49,803 nt of DNA. Origin: Komagataeibacter melaceti. Lineage in GTDB: Bacteria > Pseudomonadota > Alphaproteobacteria > Acetobacterales > Acetobacteraceae. Shown piece after piece: positions 38,959-48,131 of the stretch. Location of the stretch: assembly GCF_003403295.1 (NCBI RefSeq), contig NZ_QUWV01000055.1, positions 1 to 49,803 on the forward strand, read 5' to 3'. The translations under genes were made by a program, and so were the position numbers. Numbering within the stretch: position 1 is the first letter of the stretch; every line of letters starts with the position of its first letter. The notes under the pieces were generated by a model. It saw nothing but the letters and a program-made list of their open reading frames with translations, had not been told where the DNA came from and ran no database searches.

Positions 38959-41678
38959 TCCTTCTCGCACCATGGATGCTGCTGGGGCTGCTGGCCCTGC
39001 CCGTGGTCTGGTGGCTGCTGCATGCGCTGCCGCCCGCCCCGCGGCAGCAGTCCTTTCCACCCGTAACGCTGCTGGCCAGCCTTGACGCGCCCCCGCCGGA
39101 TGCGACCTCCGCCCCGCCATGGCGGCTGCTGCTGCGCTGCCTTGCAGTGCTGGGGCTGGTATTGGGGCTGGCGCAGCCGGTTTTCCCGCGCGGGCAGGCT
39201 GGCGTAGCCGATGCCGACTGCCTGATCGTGCTGGACAATGGCTGGGCCGCCGCGTCCAGTTGGCCCCAGCGCCTCCACGCGCTGGACAGCATGCTCGACC
39301 ATCTTTCACGCGGGGGACATAGCGCACGGCTGCTGCTGACGGCGCGCAACGATGCGCTGGACACCATTGCGGTCCAGCCCGCGCGGCAGGCCGACATGCT
39401 GCGTGGCGTCATCGACCCCATGCTGCCGCGCCCGTGGCCGGTGGACCGCGCGGCGGCGGCCGGGGCGCTGGCGCAACTGGCCGGACAGGGCTGGCATGGC
39501 CCCGTCATCTACATTGCCGACGGGCTGGCCAGCCCCGCCGATCCCGCCTTTGACGCCGCACTGGCCAAAATCGGCCCCGTGCATGAAATGCGCCTGCCGG
39601 ATGCCGCCATTACCCTGCTCTCCCCCACCCCCACGGGGGAAGGCAGCCTGGCCACTCGCCTGCGCGCCGTACCGCGCGCCGTGCCGCGCACGTGGCAACT
39701 GCGCCTTGAAACCCCGACCGGCGGCACGCTGGGCCTGCTGCCGGTGACCCTGCCTGCCGGCGCGGACCATGTGGATGTCACGCCCGACCTGCCGGCGGAG
39801 ATGCGCAACAGGCTCGACCACCTCTCGCTCGACGGTGTGACGGGGCCTGCGGGCCTGCGGCTGCTGGATGAACGCGAGCGCCAGCGTCCGGTGGGGCTGA
39901 TTGCCGGGTCCAGTTCCGACACGCCACTCATGGGCAGCCTGTTCTATCTGCGCCGCGCGCTCCAGCCCGGCGCCGAACTGCGCGAGGGCGATCTGGACAC
40001 GCTGCTTTCCCGCCCGCTTTCGGTTATCATCGCCCCTGACGGCACTCTGGGCAGCCCGGACAGCCGCAAGAAGGTCGAGGCATGGATACGCGCGGGCGGC
40101 ACGCTGGTCCGCTTTGCGGGGCCGCTGCTCATTCAGGGGGCGGACAGCCCCGGCCACGCCCCGGCCGACGCACTCCTGCCGGTCCCACTCATGGGGGGGG
40201 AACGTGTGCTGGGTGGCACCATGTCATGGAGCAAACCGGAACGGCTGGCGGCCTTCCCGGCTTCCTCCCCGTTCCATGACCTTGAGGTTCCCGATGATGT
40301 CACCGTCTCGCGGCAGGTGCTGGCGCAGCCTTCCACCGACCTGCAGGCGCATAGCTGGGCGCGGCTGACCGATGGCACGCCACTGGTCACCCATGCCGCA
40401 CTGGGCCGGGGGCAGGTGGTGCTGTTTCATGTCACCAGCACGGCGGAATGGTCGAACCTGCCCCTGTCGGGCCTGTTCGTGGGTATGCTGCAACACCTGA
40501 TCGATCAGGCATCGGGCATTGATACGCCTGCGGGCACCACCCTGCTGGCCCCCTATATGGTAATGGACGGGGATGGCACGCTGGTCTCCCCGCCTGCGGG
40601 CGCACAGGCGCTGCGGGCCGATGCCTTTGGCCATACTGGGCCCTCGCCCGAGCATCCGCCGGGACTGTACGGACCGCGCAACAGCCGCCGTGCGCTCAAC
40701 CCGGGCGATGATCCCGCCCCGCTTGTGGCGCAGTCCGCCGTGGGCACCGTGTCGGATCTGGGTGGACAGGTGGGAGACATCACCATCGGGCCGCTGCTCA
40801 TGGTGCTGGCGGCGCTGCTGCTGCTGGCCGATGGCGCGGTGACGGTTTTCCAGCGCGGGCGCAAATGGACCCGCCGCGTGGCGGCAGGAATGATATTATG
40901 CGCCTGCGTGGCGCACGGCCCCGCCCATGCGGCAGAACTGCCCGCCAACGTGCCTGCGGCCGCACTTGAAACGCGGCTGGCCTATATCGACACCGGCCAC
41001 GCCGATATCGACACCGTATCGCGCGAAGGGCTTCAGGGCCTGTCCGATTACGTCAATGCCCGGACATCCGCCGTGCTGGGCCACCCTGACGGTGTGGTGC
41101 CGGAGCGTGATGACCTGTCCTACTACCCCCTCATCTACTGGCCAGTCACGGCTGATGCCACGACCAGTCCCGCCCGCACGGCGGCGCTCAATACCTACAT
41201 GCGCCATGGCGGCATCCTGCTGATCGACACGCAGGGCCAGGACCCCGCCACCGCGCCGGACAGCGCCAGCGGCTTTACCGGCTCGGCTCCCGGCACGGCG
41301 GCAGCCCTGCGGCGGATGACGGCGGGGCTGGACATTCCGCCGCTTACCCGGCTCGATAACCATCATGTCCTGTCGCATACCTTCTATCTGCTGCATGACT
41401 TTCCCGGCCGGTACGACGGCATGCCAGTATGGGTGGCGCAAGAAGGCGACAGCACGAATGATGGCGTCAGCCCCGTGATTATCGGCAGCAATGACTGGGC
41501 GCATGCCTGGGCCGTGGATGACAGCGGCAATACCCCGTACGCCCCCGTTCCCGACGGGGCGGAACAGCGGGTCACGGCCTACCGGTTCGGGGTCAACGCC
41601 GTCATTTACGCGCTGACGGGCAATTACAAGGCGGATCAGGTGCATGTGCCCGCCCTGCTGAAGCGGCTTGGGGAGTGA
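38955..41678 (+). CDS. Membrane protein with N-terminal BatA-like and C-terminal DUF4159 domains
   Basis: A 907-residue protein. The first 70 residues match the BatA/aerotolerance N-terminal pattern: two helices (LLAPWMLLGLLALPVVWWLL and a second near LLRCLAVLGLVLGLAQPV). A VWA-like region (about 85-200, LIVLDNGWAAAS) and a large soluble part follow. A helix near residue 615 (LLMVLAALLLLADGAVTVF) and a signal-like segment come next, then DUF4159 (about 670-905: LAYIDTGHADIDTV, YPLIYWPV, GGILLIDTQGQD), which has a glutamine amidotransferase-like fold without an obvious catalytic triad. ATGA couplings on both sides tie it to the MoxR module. Confidence 0.88.
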   Translation: MILLAPWMLLGLLALPVVWWLLHALPPAPRQQSFPPVTLLASLDAPPPDATSAPPWRLLLRCLAVLGLVLGLAQPVFPRGQAGVADADCLIVLDNGWAAASSWPQRLHALDSMLDHLSRGGHSARLLLTARNDALDTIAVQPARQADMLRGVIDPMLPRPWPVDRAAAAGALAQLAGQGWHGPVIYIADGLASPADPAFDAALAKIGPVHEMRLPDAAITLLSPTPTGEGSLATRLRAVPRAVPRTWQLRLETPTGGTLGLLPVTLPAGADHVDVTPDLPAEMRNRLDHLSLDGVTGPAGLRLLDERERQRPVGLIAGSSSDTPLMGSLFYLRRALQPGAELREGDLDTLLSRPLSVIIAPDGTLGSPDSRKKVEAWIRAGGTLVRFAGPLLIQGADSPGHAPADALLPVPLMGGERVLGGTMSWSKPERLAAFPASSPFHDLEVPDDVTVSRQVLAQPSTDLQAHSWARLTDGTPLVTHAALGRGQVVLFHVTSTAEWSNLPLSGLFVGMLQHLIDQASGIDTPAGTTLLAPYMVMDGDGTLVSPPAGAQALRADAFGHTGPSPEHPPGLYGPRNSRRALNPGDDPAPLVAQSAVGTVSDLGGQVGDITIGPLLMVLAALLLLADGAVTVFQRGRKWTRRVAAGMILCACVAHGPAHAAELPANVPAAALETRLAYIDTGHADIDTVSREGLQGLSDYVNARTSAVLGHPDGVVPERDDLSYYPLIYWPVTADATTSPARTAALNTYMRHGGILLIDTQGQDPATAPDSASGFTGSAPGTAAALRRMTAGLDIPPLTRLDNHHVLSHTFYLLHDFPGRYDGMPVWVAQEGDSTNDGVSPVIIGSNDWAHAWAVDDSGNTPYAPVPDGAEQRVTAYRFGVNAVIYALTGNYKADQVHVPALLKRLGE

Positions 41679-43819
41679 TGGACATGCCCGACCTGTCACG
41701 CCACATGATGGCATTCAGCCCCCTCATCCCCATGTGGGCCATCTACCTGCTGCTGGCCGCCGCCATCGTGCTGACGGTGTCCGGCCTGCTGCGCCGGGTG
41801 CGTGGCAGCCTGTGGCGGCTGCTGGCGCTGGTGGCGGTCATCGCGTGGCTGTGCAACCCCCAGCGTATTACCGAAACATGGCGCCCCCTGCCGGAAACGG
41901 CGCTGGTGGTGGTGGACCAGTCCGCCTCCATGTCCGAACGCAACCGCGCGGACATGGCGCGCAACGCCGCCGAGCAGGCGCAGGCCGAGATGAACCGCGT
42001 GCCGGGGCTGGTGCCCCGTATCGTGACCCTGCGCGAGACCCGGCATGGCGGCACACGGCTGTTCGAGACGCTGCAGCAGGCGGCAGCCGACATCCCGCCC
42101 TCGCGCCTGGCGGGCGCGGTCCTGATTACGGATGGCGAGGACCATGACGTTCCGGCCAGCGTGCCCGACATGCTCAACCCCGATGACGGGCACGGCCACC
42201 GCACCGCCCTGCCGCTGCACGTATTACTGACGGGCCGGGGCGAGGAAACCGACCGCCACCTGCGCGTGCTGCAGGCCCCGCCCTTCGCCATCGTGGGCAA
42301 GGACGTAACCATCCGTGTGGAAGTTGACGACCAGGGCGCGCACCCCGCCCCCGACGCAACCACACAACTGACCCTGACACTGGGGGATGGTGCCAGCTTT
42401 ACCCGCCCCGTCCGGATCGGCCAGCCGCAGGACATTACCCTGCCCGTCACCCACCCCGGCGAGATGCTGGTCGGCCTGTCCGCCCCGGAACTGCCCGGCG
42501 AGGTCTCGACACGCAACAACCATGATGTCATCCGCATCAACGGCGTGCGCGACCGGCTGCGCGTGCTGCTGGTGTCCGGCACGCCAAACCAGGGCGAGCG
42601 CGTATGGCGGCGGCTGCTCAAGGCCGACCCTTCGGTCGATCTGGTGCACTTCACCATCCTGCGCCCACCCGACCGCGATGATGGCACGCCGCTGTCCGAT
42701 CTCGCGCTGATCGCCTTTCCGGTCAATGAACTGTTCCAGCAGAAGATCGGGCAGTTCGACCTCATTATTCTGGACGGGTTCGAGAACCGGGGCATCCTGC
42801 CGGAATCCTACCTGCGCAACATCGTCAACCACATCCGCGCCGGTGGCGGGCTGCTGCTGATCGGCGGGCCCGAATTCCTTACCCCCGGCTCGTTGCAGGA
42901 TACGGCGCTGTCCAACATCCTGCCTGCCCATGTCTCGACAGGCGACGGCATGGCCGTGCAGCGTTTCCGGCCCGACCTGACCGATACAGGCCAGCGCCAT
43001 CCGGTAACCTCCGGCCTGCCCGGCGCGCCGGAGCATGCGGGCGCCACGCCGGGCTGGGGGCCGTGGTACCGCAGCCTGCGCACGGACGCATCCCGTGGCG
43101 AGGTCCTGATGACCGGGCCCGACCGGCAGCCCCTTCTGGTGCTTGACCATGCGGGAAAGGGGCGTGTCGCCTTCCTGCTGTCGGATCAGGCATGGCTGTG
43201 GTCACATGGCGAGGGCGGTGGCGGCCCGCAGTCGGAACTGCTGCGGCGTATCTCGCACTGGCTGATGAAGGAGCCGGAACTGGAGGAAAACCAGCTTGAG
43301 GCCACCATCACCGCAGGGCAAATGACGATCACCCGCCGCGCCATCACCGCAGGTCCGCCGCCGGTGGTGCATGTGATCGCACCCGATGGCGCGATACAGT
43401 CGGTCACGCTGGAACCTGCCGACAATACCGGCCTGAGCCGCGCCCGCCTGCCCGCGCGCCAGGACGGGATATGGACCGTGCGCGATGATGAGGGCCATGA
43501 AGCCTTTGCCGCCCCCCGCGCCGAAGACCCGGTGGAGAGTGCTGACCTGCGGGCCACGGCCTCCATCCTTACCCCGATCGTGGCCGCCACGGGCGGGGGC
43601 ATACACTGGCTGGGCGATGACCCCCGCCACCCGTCCCTGCCACAGTTCGTGATGGAAAACGGCAGGCATGGCTCCTCAACCGGGCAGTTCGCCTTTCCCG
43701 CGCGCGGGGCGCACAGTGTCTCGGGGCAGCAGGCGCGCACCCTCCTGCCCGCATGGGCCGTGGGCGTGTTCGTGATCCTGATGCTGCTTGTGGCATGGTG
43801 GCGGGAAAGCCGTGCATGA
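41675..43819 (+). CDS. VWA-like / amidotransferase-like membrane protein of the MoxR cluster
   Basis: A 714-residue protein with two N-terminal helices (IPMWAIYLLLAAAIVLTVSG; LLALVAVIAWL), a VWA-like segment with MIDAS-type VVDQSASMSE, and a long soluble region. The latter includes a class I glutamine amidotransferase-like part (GGGLLLIGGPEFLTPG), and a C-terminal helix (WAVGVFVILMLLVAWW) follows. No catalytic Cys-His-Glu set is evident. It overlaps the DUF4159 gene by ATGA and completes the four-gene coupled set. It probably assembles with the preceding proteins at the inner membrane. Confidence 0.82.
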   Translation: MMDMPDLSRHMMAFSPLIPMWAIYLLLAAAIVLTVSGLLRRVRGSLWRLLALVAVIAWLCNPQRITETWRPLPETALVVVDQSASMSERNRADMARNAAEQAQAEMNRVPGLVPRIVTLRETRHGGTRLFETLQQAAADIPPSRLAGAVLITDGEDHDVPASVPDMLNPDDGHGHRTALPLHVLLTGRGEETDRHLRVLQAPPFAIVGKDVTIRVEVDDQGAHPAPDATTQLTLTLGDGASFTRPVRIGQPQDITLPVTHPGEMLVGLSAPELPGEVSTRNNHDVIRINGVRDRLRVLLVSGTPNQGERVWRRLLKADPSVDLVHFTILRPPDRDDGTPLSDLALIAFPVNELFQQKIGQFDLIILDGFENRGILPESYLRNIVNHIRAGGGLLLIGGPEFLTPGSLQDTALSNILPAHVSTGDGMAVQRFRPDLTDTGQRHPVTSGLPGAPEHAGATPGWGPWYRSLRTDASRGEVLMTGPDRQPLLVLDHAGKGRVAFLLSDQAWLWSHGEGGGGPQSELLRRISHWLMKEPELEENQLEATITAGQMTITRRAITAGPPPVVHVIAPDGAIQSVTLEPADNTGLSRARLPARQDGIWTVRDDEGHEAFAAPRAEDPVESADLRATASILTPIVAATGGGIHWLGDDPRHPSLPQFVMENGRHGSSTGQFAFPARGAHSVSGQQARTLLPAWAVGVFVILMLLVAWWRESRA

Positions 43820-43934
43820 CGCAGATATGATTAGATATCGCATCCGCCGCCATTTTGCGCTAATCAACAGGCCTGTCCGGTATCGTGGTGGTCGTGCCGC
43901 GCGACGGGCCGGACGCTCACTCTCGGGACAGGAC

Positions 43935-44531
43935 ATGATTTCCAGATCCGGTATATATCTTCTTGTCACCGCCCTGTTCGCGGGCGTGCCTGCCGTGTGC
44001 GTGCCTGTCCAGATGGCGCACGCGCAGGAAGCCGACGATGCCGAGGCGGAAGCCGAAGCCGCTGACGCCGCAAAAAAGGCCGAGGCCCGCCGTGCTGCAA
44101 AGGCGGCTGCCCCGCCTGCCGCCCTGCCCGGCGCTGAATCGCGTGAGGAAGAACACGGCCACGCCAATTCCGACATGAACCCGACGGATGCGCTGTTCGA
44201 CGCCATCAACCGCGGCAGTCTTGGCGCGGCGAAGGAAGCCCTGAACCGGGGCGCCGACATGACCGGGCATAACGAACTGGGCCAGTCGCCGCTGGATATG
44301 GCGATCGACCTGAACCGCAACGACATCACCTTCCTGCTGCTGTCCATGCGCACCTTTTCGGATTCAGACCCGCATTTCGCCTCCAACAGCCTGGAGGAAG
44401 GCGGGGATGACATGCCGCCGCTGACCATGCCCCGGCATGGCTCGACCCATGCTTCGGCGGACCGGCGCTACGATGCATCAGGCGGACATGCCGAACCCTC
44501 CGTCGGGTTTCTGGGCTTCGGCGGCAGCTAG
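43935..44531 (+). CDS. Secreted ankyrin-like repeat protein
   Basis: A 198-residue protein with a signal sequence (IYLLVTALFAGVPAVCVPV, cleavage near AHAQE) and an Ala/Glu/Lys-rich helical linker. About one and a half ankyrin-like repeats follow (NPTDALFDAINRGSLGAAKE and LNRGADMTGHNELGQSPLDM), with a low-complexity tail. The ATG at 43935 is chosen because the signal peptide starts there and GGGACAGGAC lies just upstream. The gap from the preceding gene is 115 bp, so co-transcription with the MoxR module is possible but not certain. It would act in the periplasm as a protein-binding module; the partner is unknown. Confidence 0.75.
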   Translation: MISRSGIYLLVTALFAGVPAVCVPVQMAHAQEADDAEAEAEAADAAKKAEARRAAKAAAPPAALPGAESREEEHGHANSDMNPTDALFDAINRGSLGAAKEALNRGADMTGHNELGQSPLDMAIDLNRNDITFLLLSMRTFSDSDPHFASNSLEEGGDDMPPLTMPRHGSTHASADRRYDASGGHAEPSVGFLGFGGS

Positions 44532-44544
44532 CCCGTCCGACCTG

Positions 44545-45810
44545 TCAGGCCGGGGCGTTCAGGCCCGCCTCGATCGTGGTGATTTCATGGGTGATTTCAT
44601 CTACCCCGCGCGTGGCGCGGCGGCGGGTATTGGTCAGCAGGATGAATTCCACCGTCATCGGGCGGGGGGAATAACGCTGGCTGCTCACACGGTAACGCTT
44701 GTAGCTGCGGGTAAAGACCTGCACATCACCACGTTCATGGTTGGCGCGGACCATATCCACAAGGGGTATGAAGCCGTCCGTGCTGTAGCTGGTTGCGATC
44801 CAGTGGGTGGGCAGGCACGATAACAGGCTCCTGTACGCCGCCAGCGCCTGCCTGCGGTAATTGTAGGGGCTGCGGCGCTGGGTGCGCCAGTCCTGCCGTA
44901 TGGCTGCCTTGTCCCGCCCGGTGATCTTGGGGGCGAGTTCCGGCCCGTCCCACAGGGCGATCGTGTTGAGCACGTGGTAATTCGCGCCATAGGGATGCTG
45001 GTTATAGGGCGGGTCCACATAGGCAATGGCGCCCTCCCCCACATGGTCGGTCAGGTTCGCGGCCAGTTGCTGTGCATCCATGCGCAGGACGGGGTTGTCA
45101 CGCCCGTTATCAAAAAAGCAGGCCGGACGCAGGCTCAGTTCCGCCGCGATACGATAAAGTGCGGTGCCGGTGCGCCCGCCCCAGCCATGGTGAAATCCCT
45201 TGAACAGGCCGCTGGTATTGCTGTTGTAGCTGGCGCTGTACAATAACGGGGCCAGCAGGCAGGCTTTCTGCCCTGCATCAAGCAGGCCGTCCTGCTCCCA
45301 TTGCGCGATGCGGTTGCGGATGGCGTCAATGCGCATGCCGTTCTTGCGCATGTAGAACATGCGGTCGCGCGCAGTGTCGTAATGCACGTCATCATCGGGG
45401 CAGAGGTGTTGCGTGACCCACCCTTCCTCGGGCGGCAGGGCATTGAGTTCGGCAATGACCTGATCGTAACTGCGCCCACCGTGAAAGACCGGGGCCGACT
45501 GCATCCCCACATGGCAGCGGTTCAGCAGTTCGCTATAGGGTTCCCAGTCATTGGATACGACGCGGAAGCCAAGGCTCTTGGCCAGGCGCGAGACAACCCC
45601 CGTCCCGGCAAACAGGTCCACGAAATCGGTCCGTTGCGGCACCGCGCCGGTTGCGGCGATGGCCTGCGCGATCAGGCCCAGCAGCTTGCGCTTGTTGCCG
45701 ATATAGGGGATCAACTGGCTGAACAGGTAGTCATCCGTCGCAACGGCGGAATGACGCGTAGCCTTCCACTGCGTTGCAGCCGTCATGTCCGTCCCATGAG
45801 CCATGACCAT
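44545..45810 (-). CDS. D12-class adenine-specific DNA methyltransferase
   Basis: A 421-residue N6-adenine methylase. It has YIGNKRKLL (motif X), VDLFAGTGVVSRLA (SAM loop, about 65-77) and the catalytic YVDPPYNQHPYG (DPPY at 266-269), in the alpha-class order. The target site cannot be read from sequence. There is no restriction endonuclease next to it. It follows ccrM by 4 bp on the same strand; possible starts are ATGs at 45810, 45804 and 45786, and I chose the first for coupling. Its 3' end faces the convergent ankyrin-like gene 13 bp away. Confidence 0.88.
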   Translation of the reverse strand: MVMAHGTDMTAATQWKATRHSAVATDDYLFSQLIPYIGNKRKLLGLIAQAIAATGAVPQRTDFVDLFAGTGVVSRLAKSLGFRVVSNDWEPYSELLNRCHVGMQSAPVFHGGRSYDQVIAELNALPPEEGWVTQHLCPDDDVHYDTARDRMFYMRKNGMRIDAIRNRIAQWEQDGLLDAGQKACLLAPLLYSASYNSNTSGLFKGFHHGWGGRTGTALYRIAAELSLRPACFFDNGRDNPVLRMDAQQLAANLTDHVGEGAIAYVDPPYNQHPYGANYHVLNTIALWDGPELAPKITGRDKAAIRQDWRTQRRSPYNYRRQALAAYRSLLSCLPTHWIATSYSTDGFIPLVDMVRANHERGDVQVFTRSYKRYRVSSQRYSPRPMTVEFILLTNTRRRATRGVDEITHEITTIEAGLNAPA

Positions 45811-45814
45811 GCCA

Positions 45815-46918
45815 TCAGGACGCGACGGCTGACTGCTCCGCCCGGATTTCGCCCCGCAGTTCATCAAGCTGCACCATGGTATCCCCCCGTTCAAAATACC
45901 AGAATGTCCACCCGTTGCATGATGGCGCATTGGTCAGGGTCGCGCCCATCTTGTGAATGGAGCCACGGTTGCGCCCGCTGACCAGCGTGCCATCGGGCGA
46001 GACGGTGGCCCGCACGCGCTTCTGCCGGTCCATGAGCACCGTGCCCGCCGGCACCATCCCGCGTTCGACCAGCAGGCCAAAGGGCACGCGCGGGCTTTCG
46101 CGCCGGGCCGGGGTGGTCAGCACGCTGTCCAGCGGCACGGGCTTTTCGCGCCGGGCGCGGCCGATCGCGGCCTCAGCATAGTCCGGGTGGCGCTCGATCC
46201 CGATAAAGCGCCGCCGCAGCCTGCGCGCCATGGCAGTCGTGGTGCCGGTGCCCGCGAACGGGTCCAGCACGACATCATCCACATTGGTCGAGGCGACAAG
46301 CACGCGGTGCAGCAGGCTTTCGGGCTTCTGCGTGGGGTGCAGTTTCAGCCCGTGCTCGTTACGCAGGCGTTCGCCGCCGGTACATAGCGGCAGGTACCAG
46401 TCGGAGCGCATCTGCACATCGTCATTGAGCGCCTTCATCGCCTGGTAATTGAAGCGGTAGCGGCTGTCCGGCCCCCGCGCCGCCCAGATCAGGGTTTCAT
46501 GCGCGTTGGTGAACCGGCGGCCGCGAAAATTGGGCATCGGGTTGGATTTGCGCCAGATGACGTCATTCAGTATCCAGAACCCCAGATCCTGCAGGATCGC
46601 ACCGATACGGAAAATGTTATGGTACGATCCGATCACCCATATCGTGCCGTCCTTGCGCAGCACGCGCCGTGCCTCACCCAGCCAGGCGCGGGTGAACGCG
46701 TCATAGGCCTTGAGATCAGCAAACTTGTCCCAGTCATCATCCACGCCATCGACGATACTGTCATCGGGGCGGCGCAGTTCGCCACGGAGCTGGAGGTTGT
46801 AAGGCGGATCGGCAAACACGCAGTCGATCGAGGCATCGGGAAGCGTGCGCATCATTTCCACGCAGTCCCCCCGCAGCACCTGGTCCAGAGGCAATTCCAT
46901 CATAACCGCACCGCTCAT
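45815..46918 (-). CDS. ccrM: CcrM-type GANTC adenine methyltransferase
   Basis: The cell-cycle DNA methylase of Alphaproteobacteria, which methylates adenine in GANTC after replication. The 367-residue product has the beta-class order: catalytic ADPPYNLQLRG (DPPY at 37-40), then IWRKSNPMPNFRGRR and HPTQKPESLLHRV, then the SAM loop LDPFAGTGTTTAMA. The C-terminal extension (about 250-367) matches the CcrM DNA-recognition part, including NGWTFWYFE. The ATG at 46918 is 7 nt after the rnhB stop, the conserved rnhB-ccrM pair. Five GANTC sites cluster upstream of rnhB. Confidence 0.93.
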   Translation of the reverse strand: MSGAVMMELPLDQVLRGDCVEMMRTLPDASIDCVFADPPYNLQLRGELRRPDDSIVDGVDDDWDKFADLKAYDAFTRAWLGEARRVLRKDGTIWVIGSYHNIFRIGAILQDLGFWILNDVIWRKSNPMPNFRGRRFTNAHETLIWAARGPDSRYRFNYQAMKALNDDVQMRSDWYLPLCTGGERLRNEHGLKLHPTQKPESLLHRVLVASTNVDDVVLDPFAGTGTTTAMARRLRRRFIGIERHPDYAEAAIGRARREKPVPLDSVLTTPARRESPRVPFGLLVERGMVPAGTVLMDRQKRVRATVSPDGTLVSGRNRGSIHKMGATLTNAPSCNGWTFWYFERGDTMVQLDELRGEIRAEQSAVAS

Positions 46919-46925
46919 GATCTGT

Positions 46926-47579
46926 TCAGCATGATGGCTGCTCCGTGCTTGGGGGTGAAAACCGGGGAATGGAAGCCTGCACGATGCGGCGCACCGTCCC
47001 GAAGGCAAGGCGATGGTGCGGGCTGACGCCATCGGCTTCCAGCGCCGCACGGTGGATGGGGGTGCCGTAGCCCGCGTTGCGTTCCCAGCCGTAGCTGGGC
47101 CAGCGCAGGGAAAGCCGCGTCATGAGCCGGTCACGAATGACCTTGGCCACGACGGACGCCGCCGAGATGGAGAGGCTGATCGCATCCCCGCCCACGACGC
47201 ATTGCGCCGGGCACCCGAAGCGGGGTGCGGCGTTTCCATCAACCAGAACCAGTTCAGGGGGGCGCGGCAGGCGCGCGACGGCACGCTGCATGGCGATCCA
47301 TGACGCGCGCAGGATGTTGTGCTGTTCGATTTCCGTAACCGAGGCGGCACCCACGCCGATCAGGATATCGGGGGTGCCGTGCAGGATATCGTAAAGCTGC
47401 TGCCTTACGGCGGGTTTCAGCTTTTTTGAATCATCCAGCCGTTCGGCCAGCACGCCCGGCACGCCGGAGGAGAAGATGACCGCCGCCGCGACGACGGGGC
47501 CAGCCAGCGGGCCGCGACCAACCTCGTCCACCCCGGCGACCAGTCCCCCATGCGCCTGCTCAAGCGTGTAATCCGGCAT
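46926..47579 (-). CDS. rnhB: Ribonuclease HII
   Basis: Cuts RNA in RNA-DNA hybrids and single ribonucleotides in DNA. The 217-residue product has the catalytic [33 protein letters not shown], and the Gly/Tyr-rich [11 protein letters not shown] end. I chose the ATG at 47579, which follows GGGAAGGA; an ATG at 47630 also gives an open frame, but it lies inside the left arm of the inverted repeat. It heads the rnhB-ccrM-D12 operon. Confidence 0.94.
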   Translation of the reverse strand: MPDYTLEQAHGGLVAGVDEVGRGPLAGPVVAAAVIFSSGVPGVLAERLDDSKKLKPAVRQQLYDILHGTPDILIGVGAASVTEIEQHNILRASWIAMQRAVARLPRPPELVLVDGNAAPRFGCPAQCVVGGDAISLSISAASVVAKVIRDRLMTRLSLRWPSYGWERNAGYGTPIHRAALEADGVSPHHRLAFGTVRRIVQASIPRFSPPSTEQPSC

Positions 47580-47595
47580 CCATTCCTTCCCGTCC

Positions 47596-47632
47596 GGATG
47601 CGAATCGACCTGTAACTGCCCGATTCGCATCC
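47596..47632 (-). promoter_or_regulatory. 12-bp inverted repeat with a GANTC site in each arm, in the rnhB-ccrM leader
   Basis: GGATGCGAATCG (47596-47607) and its exact complement at 47621-47632 flank a 13-bp centre. Each arm holds one GANTC site (47602-47606 and 47622-47626). The repeat ends 17 bp upstream of the rnhB ATG. As RNA it would form a 12-bp hairpin right before the ribosome site. As DNA it could be a methylation-sensitive operator. Confidence 0.7.
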
Positions 47633-47728
47633 GATTTCCGTTCTGAAAGGATGGAAACCATTTTTATGCAGGGTTGCGCAAGATGCTGTGGACTCATCGA
47701 GTCCCTTAAAATTAAAAAAAAACGACTC
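47602..47728. promoter_or_regulatory. Cluster of five GANTC methylation sites upstream of rnhB-ccrM
   Basis: GAATC 47602, GATTC 47622, GACTC 47691, GAGTC 47699 and GACTC 47724 (start positions). By chance about one is expected per 256 bp, and fewer in GC-rich DNA. The pair at 47691 and 47699 forms GACTC-ATC-GAGTC. In Caulobacter two GANTC sites in the ccrM leader make its transcription sensitive to methylation; a similar role here is inference. Confidence 0.65.
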
Positions 47729-47744
47729 GGGGCTGTATCAGCCC
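47714..47744 (-). terminator. Terminator-like hairpin and T9 run after the CsbD-like gene
   Basis: On the minus strand GGGCTG pairs with CAGCCC (47744-47739 with 47735-47730) around a 3-nt loop that includes the stop codon, and nine T residues follow after seven bases (47722-47714). It should end the CsbD-like transcript ahead of rnhB. Confidence 0.5.
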
Positions 47745-48040
47745 TTGCGGCGGGGGATGAAAATAAGCCCCATGATGGTCCCGAGTGCTGCCGCGATACC
47801 CAGCGAGAACAGCGGGCGTTCGCGCACGAAGGTCACGGCGCGTTCGATCCGGCCCTCGCCTTCCTCGTACAGATCGGCAAATTCCTGGCGCGCCATACCG
47901 GCAAGCTGGTCAACCTTCCCCTCCGCCTGCAGCCCGGCGTCACCGGTCAGGCCACCGGCGGCATCCTTCAGGCGGCCTACGCCCTGATCCACGACGCCAG
48001 TGGCTTTGGTCTCGATTGTGTTGGGGGTGTCGTCCGACAT
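47738..48040 (-). CDS. CsbD / DUF883-like small membrane-anchored protein
   Basis: A 100-residue protein. The N-terminal part has a CsbD-like repeat (VGRLKDAAGGLTGDAGLQAE, then GKVDQLAG). It continues with an amphipathic helix (FADLYEEGEGRIERAVTFV) and ends in a hydrophobic, glycine-containing segment with a basic tail (FSLGIAAALGTIMGLIFIPRRKG), as in ElaB/YqjD-like ribosome or membrane-associated proteins. Such genes often respond to stress. GGAG lies 8 nt before the ATG. It is divergent from an MFS gene across a 91-bp gap and upstream of rnhB on the same strand. Confidence 0.75.
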   Translation of the reverse strand: MSDDTPNTIETKATGVVDQGVGRLKDAAGGLTGDAGLQAEGKVDQLAGMARQEFADLYEEGEGRIERAVTFVRERPLFSLGIAAALGTIMGLIFIPRRKG

Positions 48041-48131
48041 TCTATTCGCTCCATGATAGCGCAGGTGTGTAACGTAACCTCATAACGCGGCGATGGCGCA
48101 TCGGGTTCCGTACCGTCTATCATGCATCATC

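Noticed and set aside
47714-47722. A9 homopolymer as a possible phase-variation tract
   Set aside because: It lies outside any coding frame and right after the CsbD-like hairpin, where a T-run is expected on the minus strand. A terminator explains it better.
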